Positions 44,960 through 54,636 of a stretch of DNA of 64,000 bases are shown piece by piece (position 1 is the stretch's first letter; every line of letters starts with the position of its first letter). Origin of the DNA: Massariosphaeria phaeospora (Eukaryota > Ascomycota > Dothideomycetes > Pleosporales); assembly GCA_011032825.1 (NCBI GenBank), contig JAADJZ010000006.1, forward strand, positions 806,001 to 870,000, in the 5' to 3' direction. The notes beneath the pieces are model-generated. The model did no database searches, was not told the origin of the DNA, and worked only from the letters and a program-made list of their open reading frames with translations. Position numbers and translations under genes: made by a program.

Positions 44960-46045
44960 ATGAAAGAGCAAGGAATTGAGCATGTCACTGCAGCGCAAGC
45001 AACGTCGTTCGTCGAGAATGTGCTCGTCGCCAACCATGTGCCTCGAGAGCACGCGGGGACTATCGCCAAATGTCTCGTCGAAGCAGACCTGCGCGGCGTC
45101 GACACTCACGGCATCAATCGCATCCCCAGCTACATGGCGCGTATCCGCGAGGGCGTTCTCGATGCCAGAGCGTCGCCCACCCTCCGTCAGATTACGCCTG
45201 CCGTTGCGCAGGTAGATGGCGGCAACGGCTTCGGCTTTCTCGCGGCACAAACCGGCATGGCGGCGGCCATCAGGATGGCCCAGGAGATTGGCATCGGCAT
45301 GGTCTCCGTCAAGCACTCGAACCACTTTGGCATGTCAGCGTGGGTGGTGCAACAAGCTCTTGACGCCGGCATGATGAGCTTGGTCTTCACGAACTCCTCG
45401 CCAGCCCTACCCGTCTGGGGAGGCAAGTCGAAGTTGATGGGCGTCTCGCCAATTGCTTGTGGAGCTCCAGCAGGGAGAGGCAGGCCTTTCATCGTGGACA
45501 TGGCGCCCAGTGTCGCGGCGCGCGGGAAGATATACAAGGCTCTCAGAAGGGGCGAGAAGATCCCCAAAGATTGGGCCCTGGACAAGGACGGGCAGCAGAC
45601 CGACGACCCGGCACGAGCATTGGAGGGCGTCATGCTCCCTATGGGTGGTCCCAAGGGTTCTGCCCTCGCCATCATGATGGATGTCTTTTCTGGCGTCCTA
45701 TCCGGGAGCGCATTCGCCGGACACGTCACCAACCCTTACGATCCCTCCAAACCAGCCGACGTCGGCCATTTTCTCGTCGCGATCAAGCCTGACCTCTTCA
45801 TGAGTATGGAAGAGTTCGAACAGAGAATGGACTACCTCTATGAGCGCGTGGTCGGCTCAGATCGCATGGCTGGCGTAGACCGCGTGTACTACCCCGGTGA
45901 AATCGAACAGTTGACGAAGGAGAAGCGCCTACAAAGCGGAATTCCACTCGTGCAAGCCGAAGTGGACGCTCTCAACACGGAGGCCCGACGCGTTGGCATG
46001 GAGGGCATCATTACCACGCCTCTACCCGAAAAGGCCCATTTGTGA
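44960..46045 (+). CDS. Malate/L-lactate dehydrogenase family (Ldh2) oxidoreductase
   Basis: A single exon of 361 residues, normal length. This family is distinct from Rossmann-fold malate dehydrogenases and uses NAD(P)H to reduce or oxidise 2-oxo/2-hydroxy acids and cyclic imino acids. Visible hallmarks: ADLRGVDTHGINRIPSYM (catalytic His), VDGGNGFGFLAA, VKHSNHFGMSAWVV, MMSLVFTNSSPALPVWGG, PFIVDMAPSVAARGKI (catalytic Asp), LPMGGPKGSALAIMMDVFSGVLSGSAFAG and VGHFLVAI. The C-terminus is PEKAHL; AHL fits a relaxed peroxisomal PTS1. The next gene on the same strand, 617 bp downstream, is an MFS transporter, suggesting a small uptake-and-oxidation pair for an organic acid. The exact substrate cannot be read from the sequence. 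Confidence 0.93.
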   Translation: MKEQGIEHVTAAQATSFVENVLVANHVPREHAGTIAKCLVEADLRGVDTHGINRIPSYMARIREGVLDARASPTLRQITPAVAQVDGGNGFGFLAAQTGMAAAIRMAQEIGIGMVSVKHSNHFGMSAWVVQQALDAGMMSLVFTNSSPALPVWGGKSKLMGVSPIACGAPAGRGRPFIVDMAPSVAARGKIYKALRRGEKIPKDWALDKDGQQTDDPARALEGVMLPMGGPKGSALAIMMDVFSGVLSGSAFAGHVTNPYDPSKPADVGHFLVAIKPDLFMSMEEFEQRMDYLYERVVGSDRMAGVDRVYYPGEIEQLTKEKRLQSGIPLVQAEVDALNTEARRVGMEGIITTPLPEKAHL

Positions 46046-46662
46046 GAATTTGCTTCATCAACATGCTGATCCCTCGGCCGTCACTGACCCGAGGCGCACT
46101 GCCGCCGACTGCGTGCTGTCCGGGGGGTGACGTGAATTGCCGAGCCGCGAGGGACAAGATGCGGGGTGATCGTTCATCCTAATGCATGCCTGGCGTATCA
46201 AAATCAAGCTACAACAAGACCTTCCTATATTGAAAAGCCAAGCTCCGCATATGTAGCCCGTGAAATGCTTTCCCCGCCGAAGCATGCAAAGCTTTGAGCC
46301 GTGTTTCTGGGCATTGCAACGTTAGTGTCGCGCAAAACATACACTCATTGGCGGTGTGCTACTAGCACCAAGTAAGGACTCAATGTCTGCGGCACGAATT
46401 ACTCGAAGGGGGTCCTGATGGTGCTGTTGACATGGGTCACACGATAAGCGATGCTGTCTACAGAATGCCCACGGACTATCTTCTGAGTCCCCGGATTATG
46501 GTTGCATGCAGCACAATGCCTATCACCGCGTGATACCTGCAAGACCGCACACAAGCCTCTACTTAAGGCATGTGCGCCTCCTCTCTCTTTCGTCGTCATA
46601 TTGTGTCGGTCTGTCTCTCAATTGTTACATCGTGAACCCTGGTTTTTCAACATCTCGACAAC
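46046..46662. other. Intergenic between Ldh2-type and MFS genes
   Basis: 617 bp, no gene. The last 100 bases are CT-rich, the likely promoter and 5' UTR of the transporter. Confidence 0.6.
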
Positions 46663-48636
46663 ATGGGCTGGCTCAAAAATCCTTGGCGTGAAAACCTGAA
46701 GGACACACCTAAAGAATCGCTGAACTGGAGACTTTGGTATGGCGTGTTTGGTAGGCGAGCCGTCTTGTGTCATTCACATCGATATACTCACCGGTATACT
46801 AGTCTTCGGCCTCATGGGCGCAGCCCGAGGTATCGACGAAGGTCTCATCGGTACAACAGCGGAACTCACCCCGTTCATCGAGAAGTTCGGCCTCGAAGAC
46901 CCTAACAAGTCAAAGCATGAACAGGCGGAGCTGTTATCAAACATTGCCTCAATGGTGCAAATGGGTTCCATTCTAGGCGCGCTGGTGGCATTTTTTGTGA
47001 CCGACAAGATTGGACGTCTCTGGGCCACGCGAGAACTCTGCATAGTCTGGGTGCTCGGCATTTCGATTTTCCTAGCAAGCGCCTCTACTGGCAGCATTGG
47101 AATGGTGTATGCTGGACGCTTCATCGCGGGAATCGGCATTGGACAGACGACTGTTGTCGCGCCGACATATCTGGCGGAGACTGCCCCTAGAGCAATCCGT
47201 GGGCTCTGTGTTTGTGCGTTTGCCGGAGCCGTGTACCTGTGAGTCTCCAATTCCCGCCCATACAAATTTCAAGCTCACGTGTGCAAAGTGGCATCATGCT
47301 TGCGTATTTTGCTTCCTGGGGATCTTCTATCCACATTTCCTCCTCCACCGACGCGCAATGGCTAGTACCCAACAGCATGCATCTCATGTTCGCAGGTATC
47401 ATCTTCATCCTGTCGTTCTTTTCCCGCGAATCACCACGCTGGCTGATCAAGGTCGGACGTCACGAAGAAGCTCTCGAGACTCTCTCCCGCCTGCGACAGC
47501 TGCCGCCCGACCATCCTTATGTCGCGAGTGAAATCTACGATATCAACGACCAGTTAAACCGTGAGAGAGAAGCAACCATGGGAACCAACTGGGTCGCCAC
47601 TTTTCGAGAACTGATCTCTACGAAAGCCAATTTGTACCGCATCCAGCTCAGTATCATGTCGCAGCTACTTTCGCAGTGGAGTGGCTCGTCATCAATAACC
47701 ATATATGCTCCCAGGTTTGCCGTCCTGTTCCATTCGTCAATTTGAGTCCAACTTAAGACATTTATTCATTTGCTAACTATGTTGACTCACCCAGGTATTT
47801 TGAGATGATGTAAGTAGGCACTCAATCAAACTCGCTACTCTCTTATTCACATACTCCCAGGGGCACCACTGGCCAAAACGAAAAGCTCTTCGCAACCGCC
47901 ATCTTCGGTCTCGTCAAATTTATCTCTTCGATTATATGCGCCTTCTTTCTGATCGACTTCATCGGCCGGAAGCGCGCTCTGTCCACCGGCATCACTCTGC
48001 AGCTAGTCTCCATGCTATACATGGCCATCTTCCTGCTAATTGACAAGAATGTCGACAAAACGGTCGAGCAGAGTTCGTCACAGAAACACGCTGCCATGGG
48101 CGCCATCGTCATGATATATTTCAGCGGGTTTGGCTGGGCACTCGGCTGGAACTCGATTCAGTATCTAATCAATTCGGAGATATACCCGTTGCGATTGCGG
48201 GCGTTGGGCGGCAGCATTGCGATGACGTTTCACTTTGTGAACCAGTATGGTAATTCGAAGGTACACACCCACTCCCATTCAGCATGAATTTTGCCTTTTT
48301 CCTTGACCCCTAGTCTAACTAACGGTTGCCTAGGCCGTTCCCCTTATGTTCATCTCCATGACCACGGGCGGCACCATGCTTTTCTTCAGCTGCGTGACCG
48401 CCCTCGGCCTCGTATGGGTATGGTTCTTCCTTCCCGAGACCACGGGCAAGAGTCTCGAGGCGATGGACGAGATGTTCGAGTTGCCGTGGCATCTGATCGG
48501 GCGCAAGGGCGCGCAGATGACGAAGGGGAGCGGAGGCATGAGCGAGATGTTGGATGCAGAGGGTGAGAAGGTGGCGCAGGCGGAAATGGATGGGAAGGGT
48601 CAGATCCAGAGGCTGGAAGAGACGAAGGCGGTTTGA
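46663..48636 (+). CDS. MFS sugar/quinate-type transporter
   Basis: Six exons: 46663-46750, 46803-47238, 47289-47714, 47795-47809 (a 15-nt micro-exon), 47861-48260 and 48334-48636. The product is 555 residues with 12 predicted TM helices. NLKDTPKESLNWRLWYGVF starts like fungal quinate permeases. The family motifs are present: ARGIDEGLIGTT, FVTDKIGRLWATR, AGRFIAGIGIGQTTVVAPTYLAE, FFSRESPRWLIKVGR, SQWSGSSSITIYAPRYF, DFIGRKRAL, NSEIYPLRLRALGGSIA, NQYGNSKAVPLM and FLPETTGKSLEAMDEMFE. These belong to the sugar-porter family, quinate/galacturonate-like branch, at the plasma membrane as proton symporters. The cytosolic tail is Lys/Glu/Met-rich. It probably imports the substrate, or a precursor, of the upstream dehydrogenase. 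Confidence 0.93.
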
Positions 48637-49049
48637 GGGTGTGGTAGGAGGGCTAGAAGGGGTGGGAGGATGTGGGGGTATGACTTGACTGATTGCGCTC
48701 TTGGTGTATATATAACAGTAACAGTTCTAGAACAGGTCTAAGAGGTTTGCCTGGCTTGGGGCAGGCTGAACTTCTAGGAGCAACAAATATTGGTCACTGA
48801 TTAGCAGGCACAGAGCGGGAACGGCAACGTGGAAGGGGCTGAGAGCTTTGTAAAGTATTGATTAGTCCAAAATGTACTGGCCTACTCGCCCCCGCAATTC
48901 TACCCACAGTGTGTCCAATGTCGAAAAAAACTGAAAGACTCAATGGAAAAGTTTGGAGTGGAAAGTTGAAGACTCCGACCTAATTTTGAGATGATTTGAG
49001 GACGACGGAGTGCTTGCTAGTACAGGAAAAGACAAAGAATAGAAAGATA
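48637..49049. other. Intergenic between MFS gene and amidase pseudogene
   Basis: 413 bp, no gene seen. The two flanking genes converge here. Confidence 0.6.
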
Positions 49050-51298
49050 CTAGAGCTGGGGATATCCCTTAACGTATTCGTCACTCATGCCCATCCTACT
49101 TCCAGTTGTTACGACAGTTGCACCACTGGATCCTTCAAGGGCTTTCCGCGCAGCAGCAATGAGCTTCATATCTGTGCCTATGGGGAATCCGTTAGTGGTG
49201 TATCATCCGACAAGGCTAGCAGTTGCTACCTGGCGCTCCAAGAATAGAGACTGTAATAGGCAAGTGCTCCACTCGTTGGCTAACCCTCGAAGCATATCGC
49301 ATCTCCCCTATCGGAACCGTGATCTCTGGCGCAGCTAGAATTGGAGCTAGCCAGATGCCGTCGAAGGCGTTCGGCGCAGAGAGCGGACTAATGGTTCAAT
49401 CAGCACAAGATTACATGTTTTAAGGTGGTGGTTAGTACTCGGGAGGAACATCGCGGTAATCCACTGCTTGATTCGTGATCGGCAGAACGACCAACGAATT
49501 CCGCTTGCCTACTTGCAGAACTTCTTCGAGGATCTAGGTCTTGTAGACATGCAAGCGATGCATGGCATCTTCATGTTGATCTTTGGTGACGTTCTTCTCC
49601 ATCGCATGACAGGGTTGATGTAGGGTGCTCTCGAAAATCCTGTACGATACTCCTGCCGAAAGTCGTAAAGCTCATGGTATATCCGATAACAAAAGGAGTT
49701 GACGCCAACATTCTTTAAATATCAATCGATATCATCACTGTCGGCTTCTGGGGGGGGGGGGGGGGGGGTCTTCCTTTTCCACAGGTCTTTGATGGACAGA
49801 ACCGTCTTCTTCACTCCATGTGTCGACTCCATATCGGCTTCAAATGCGTTGAGAAAGTCCATCTGCGCTTGATTCGATACCGGAAGGAAGTCTGCAGGGT
49901 AGATAATGGAGATCTTCGACTGACGTTCCTCCTGCTCGGCCGAAATCCATGCACCCACCCATTTCTCCAGTGCCACGATGTCTTTGGTGAACATGGCAGG
50001 GGCATCGAATGGTTTCCAGGACGGTACGATTCCATCCAAGGAAAGCGCAGCTTGAGATAACCTTATCTGGAACACGCCGTTTGCCAAAGCCGGTCGGCGA
50101 CTACTGCCAGTGGTGTCTGTGGCCAGTGTAAAGTCGAGGTATTCGTAGGACGCCAGTGCGGCCCCGCTTCTACCGCTGCTGCTCCAAGCAGACTGGTAGC
50201 CGTCCCCACGTGGGTTGAAAGCCGCCTGGTAGTCCGCAGACTCTGTGGGTTCTTCCCGTGTGATCAAGGAACCCAATTTTGAGTGTTCCTAGGAGATTAC
50301 CGCCACCGTCCAGTAGTTTCTGTAGACAAGGCGCCGAATTCAGTGATGAGAGCGACAACTCGTACCAAGCGCGACATCCTGCGGTCAAATGTAGACCTTT
50401 GTCGCGGTGAGTGCAAGCAGTGCGTAGGGAATTGAGGATTGAACTGAGGTTGTATTATCTAGAAGCTACAGAATTTGTAGGTGCGAAAGCACAGACAGCG
50501 CTAGTCCTAGATAAGCGTAGTATCCTTATCCATCTCATAGGGTAAGAGCTATAAACCGTGACAACCTTCTATCGCGAAGATGTCTTTGACGGCAAATCGA
50601 GCACCCGCAAGTGGATTCTCTCGACCGCTAAGAGCGCTGATCCTTGATGGGACAGCAACACTTAAAGATGAGTAGAACGCTCCGCCGATACGAAGGTTTT
50701 CGAAAGGACTGAGTGTGGTCAACCAATAATACAACGCTGGATAATAAGGAGACAAGGAGCCTTACCCTGGTGCTGTGTGAGGCTTTGTTGCGACTATAAA
50801 TGCTTGTTGAGGGTCATCGTATAACCTGAATGCCTTGCACAGCTCGCCTTTCCACGGGACAAATGGTCCAGGACTGATGTCTCGGCCAATTTTGTCAGGT
50901 GAGATGGCTTGGGACCATTCGGTATTCCTGGAAGTACGCAGGCTTTCCTGAATTCCACTTGGGGCCTTCTCGTCATGCGTGATCAAGATGACGTTCTGCA
51001 AAAAGTCGTTGCGGAACACATCGTCCAACCCCAACCAGTTATACACGAGGCCGTTCAAAGGACTCTGGGTGAGCTCATTGGGTCTAGAACTTGCTATGAC
51101 GGCGACCGGGGCAATCTGATCCGCTGGATAATCGATCTCGAGTCTCTGTCTGCCGAGTAGCGCTCGTGTTATAGGGAGGCTGGTCGGGTTGCTGACGAGC
51201 ATCAATAGTAACGCTATGTAGTGAGCATCTTCGATCTGGAAGAGGCGGTACTCTTCGGTCGCGTGAAATCCTGACTGAGCTGCAACTCGTGTGGACAT
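49050..51298 (-). pseudogene. Decayed fungal amidase (amidase-signature family, with scytalone-dehydratase-like Arp1-type N-domain)
   Basis: Reading 51298 down to the TAG at 49050-49052, family-like segments appear in order. They are an N-terminal domain (about 50763-51298, ending LYDDPQQAFIVATKP) and FYSSLSVAVPSRI with GARFAVKDIFAIEG. After an intron comes LTAGCRAWYEL. The amidase core follows: YQAAFNPRGDGYQSAWSSSG, SGAALASYEYLDFTLATDTTGS, SLDGIVPSW. Last are RAPYINPVMRW, NVTKDQ, VLPITNQAVDYRDVPPEY, LAPILAAPEITVPIGE, LPITVSILGAPG and GTDMKLIAAARKALEG. The frame is broken by an extra T near 50270, a shift near 49615, and in-frame stops at 49722-49724, 49534-49536, 49432-49434, 49420-49422, 49411-49413 and 49396-49398. 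All six stops fit C:G-to-T:A changes (CAA/CGA/TGG codons). I infer an inactive gene. The catalytic Ser-Ser-Lys residues are partly visible (SSSG, K of AVKD). Confidence 0.85.
49750..49768. repeat. 19-nt poly-G tract inside the amidase pseudogene
   Basis: A run of 19 G on the plus strand encodes a proline run on the minus strand. It lies just after DLWKRK of the amidase remnant and is prone to length errors in replication and in sequencing. Confidence 0.95.
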
Positions 51299-52015
51299 CT
51301 CGGTTCGGGCTATGGTTGCTGAACAAAGTTTGGTTAAAGGTCTAGAGTAATCCAGGGTCAGAGCACGGCTTCAAACTAACGAATGTTACGGCATCAGGTA
51401 CTAGTCTTTATCTAGTCTACATGTAGCATACTATATCTCATTTAACAATATAGTAATTACCTGACAACCACTCACTCATCCTCCCACCTGTGGCAGCGAC
51501 GGGCTAACGTGGGCCGGATACTGCAGAACTGTTATAGATCGGAATGAGTCATGCCGATTATGTTGAACCGAAACACTGTGGCATGAAGTGATAAACACGA
51601 TCATGTACTACCCCAGAAATAGTTGGAATATCGTTGACAAAGTAAGAGCTTGATGGAGGAGTCGTCGAGATGTTCATGCCGGTAGGTACTTTGCCGAGGT
51701 AACGAATCCGGAGATAGGCGCTCCTACTAGCGGCAAAACACCAACAACGTTCACACTCGCTCCAATGAATATTCATCCAGATTCCAGACGTCTCAGAGTT
51801 CTTTCGCTTTCATCCTCGTATAGGATGCTGCCGAATGGAACGCGATGGAATCCGGCGTTGGGGCGCAGCCTTGACAAGACCAATGAGGTTTCCGAGCCAA
51901 GGCAGATGAACGTTCACTTTGCGGGCGGAAACGAGCCCATTGAGCCATCTCTCAAGCATATAACCCCAAAAGTCGCGGTCTGCAAGCTGTCGGGACAACC
52001 GCAAAGGTGTTCGCT
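51299..52015. other. Divergent intergenic region, amidase pseudogene / P450
   Basis: 717 bp, AT-rich around 51400-51460. No gene seen. It holds the promoters of both flanking genes. Confidence 0.55.
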
Positions 52016-53967
52016 ATGGACCTTCTGGCCTTCCTTGGTGGTGTACTAAGTGAAGTTTTCCTCTTCTCACGAGGCGAATGGGATCGACATGGAAAATCGA
52101 TTGTCAAGGGGTTTTCTGTTCTCTCCGTCAGCAGTATCTGTCTTCTCACGACAGTGTTAGGATTCCCCTTAGGCACGTCCATCAAAAACACGATTTCGCT
52201 TACCATCGCGGTATTGAGCGGACTGTTCGGTTCCATGATCGTGTACCGTCTCTTCTTCCACCCTCTCAAGTCGTTTCCAGGCCCAAAAGGAGCTCGTGTC
52301 ACTGCGTTCTGGATGTTGTGGCAAAATGTTCCGGATTTGCGGTTCTATGTCAAATTGCGGAGTCTGCACAACGACTATGGAGATTTTGTGCGTATTAGTG
52401 AGTCGAGAGTGCTGTCTGACTAACGAGGCTAGTTAGCTAATACGACTTCCCTCAGGACCGCGTGAGATCTCGATATGTCATCCGGATGCTGTCGTGGATA
52501 TATATGGTCCTATAAATAAGATGCGAAAAGCCGAGTTCTACGAGCAGTTGCATCCGCACCAGAATCTTCAGCTATCAAGGGATCCGGCGTTCCATCACCA
52601 GAAGAGGAGACATTGGGACAGAGCTTTCAGTAAGAAGGGTAAAGTTTGTCTCAGACAGTACTCATGGCGCTGGAGTCTGACCGTGAAGCAGCTCTTCTTG
52701 AATATCAGCCCAAATTACGAAGACATTACACAACACTCATGGATATTCTTACCAATCGAGTAGCATCGAAAGAGTCTATAGACGCAACCGAACTCTTCAT
52801 GGACCTTGCCTTTGACATCGTGTCCGACTTGACGTTTGGAAAGTCATTCGATAAACTATCCACGGGAATACCGAACCCGATCATCGACGAGTTTCTCCGA
52901 GAGAAGAAGGGTGTGGGGTTTATCCTACAGATGATGTGGCTGCTCCACCTGTCGAAGGCACTTCCGGCAGTGGACTCTCGGCTTCAAGAGTGGGTTCGGT
53001 GGTACGATAGGGAACTGGCAGAGCGAAAAGAGGTTCGGGATCTCAGAGTTGAGTGCAGATACACGTCGCTAACTTTCGAAGATGGTCGTACACTCTGCAG
53101 ACTTCTATACCTATCTCTCACAAGCGGACAACTTTGAACGGGACGGTGCTTACGAGGCTCAACTAGCTATCATTGCTGGCGCCGATACTGTTGCCGTTGT
53201 GTTGAGTAACATGTGCTACCTGATATGCCGCTATCCACACTATCAAGCAGAGTTATATGCCGAGCTTGTTACTTTGCCCCTAAACGGAGTCATCATCGAC
53301 GACCAGCATCTGTCTGGCTTGCCTGTACTATCCGGCGTCATAAACGAAGCTCTAAGACTATACCCTCCTACTCCGTCGGGACTACAGCGCCTGACGCCTC
53401 CTGAAGGTGCCACTATCGCGGGGCGGTACATCGCCGGGGAAATGGTGGTCTCAGTTCCTACTTACGCACTTCAGAGAGGTATGTTTCGACGACACCGTCG
53501 CTGACTGGAGGCCTGGTTACGCTAATCAGAGTGTAGATAAACGTGCATTCGTCAAACCCAACGACTTCATTCCGGAGCGCTGGTACTCGCAGCCGGAGTT
53601 GGTGCTGCGCAAAGACGCCTTCATCCCATTCTCGTAAGTGTTTTCATTAAGAGGCTGCAGCTGTTTGCCCAAATGCAGCTGAGTAGTCAGTACGAGACGA
53701 CGGGCTTTCAGTATGCGTGCTGTCTGTCTATGTCGCGACCTGGCTAACATGAACTCTAGCTACGGCCCGTACAACTGCGCCGGAAGACCTCTCGCCATGA
53801 TGGAAATCCGGATGATCCTCGCCATGCTCATCCGCCGGTTCGAGATCTCTTTTGCGCCGGGCAAAGAAGCCGAGTGCCAGAAGTTCATCGGAGATCAGGC
53901 GGATTGCTTCGCTTTGCATATTCATTCGCTCCCCCTCGTGTTGAAAGAACGACGAGGCCGGCCATAA
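52016..53967 (+). CDS. Cytochrome P450 monooxygenase
   Basis: Exons: 52016-52397, 52456-52629, 52659-53032, 53082-53478, 53537-53633 and 53760-53967 (543 residues in this model). N-terminal hydrophobic helices anchor it in the ER. Motifs: FFHPLKSFPGPKGAR (proline hinge), AGADTVAVVL in the I-helix (oxygen activation), NEALRLYPPTPSG (ExxR K-helix), FIPERW, and the heme loop FSYGPYNCAGRPLAM with the Cys ligand split across the last intron. It resembles fungal P450s near the tryprostatin B hydroxylase-like group, but the substrate is unknown. Between 52630 and 52658 the frame needs a 29-nt gap (GTAAGA...CAG), or 20 nt with another donor, shorter than any normal fungal intron. Either a frameshift lesion or an unusual intron. 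The neighbouring amidase is dead, so this gene may be decaying too. Confidence 0.85.
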
Positions 53968-54636
53968 TCAAGCATCAGAGAATGCTAAACGGTACCCGAG
54001 ATCGCTCATATAGTTAATGAAAACAACGGGGTTGAAGGTATTGTTGCAGTAGGTTGAGAAGCTGTCGGTGAATGGAAGGAGTCGTTGATCTGCTGGCATT
54101 GCTAGTCCTACACCGACATATCTGAGGCTCTTTCATATTGATTTATATGTGGGTCTGATGTTGTTGCTGAACATCACAAAGACTGCGGCCAGTACGTCAA
54201 TACCGTGCATCTGTTCTAGCGGTGAGAGTCGCCCACTCCCATCGCACGCGCTGAGATCAATTTATCCGCTTGTCCTTTACAATTCGATTCGCAAGGTAAA
54301 AGGGTCACCACCGTCTAACTCCAATAAAATGGAGCCTAGTAGTTGCGGTGTGTTTCTATTCACAAGTTCCGCCTCACTGATCCACCCACTTTCACTCGCC
54401 ATCTCTCTCAACCCGTCCCCCAAGCAACCGTGAAAACTCACCGACGCCCCACCATGCCATTGGCGATTATATCTTCCGAGCCTTTGAACCACGACATTGC
54501 ACTCGCAGCCTTAGTCTCGCCATCCTAGTCTCTATCCGCCGCACCACTGCAACAATCCAGCTCCACACACACCCACTGCCACGCAGACAGCAATCGAGGC
54601 CCACAAGGTGAACCCGTCTCTGACAACAATCTCACC
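53968..54636. other. Intergenic
   Basis: 669 bp, no gene recognised. The last 150 bases are CA/CT-rich and probably the promoter and 5' UTR of the AT-hook gene. Confidence 0.55.
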
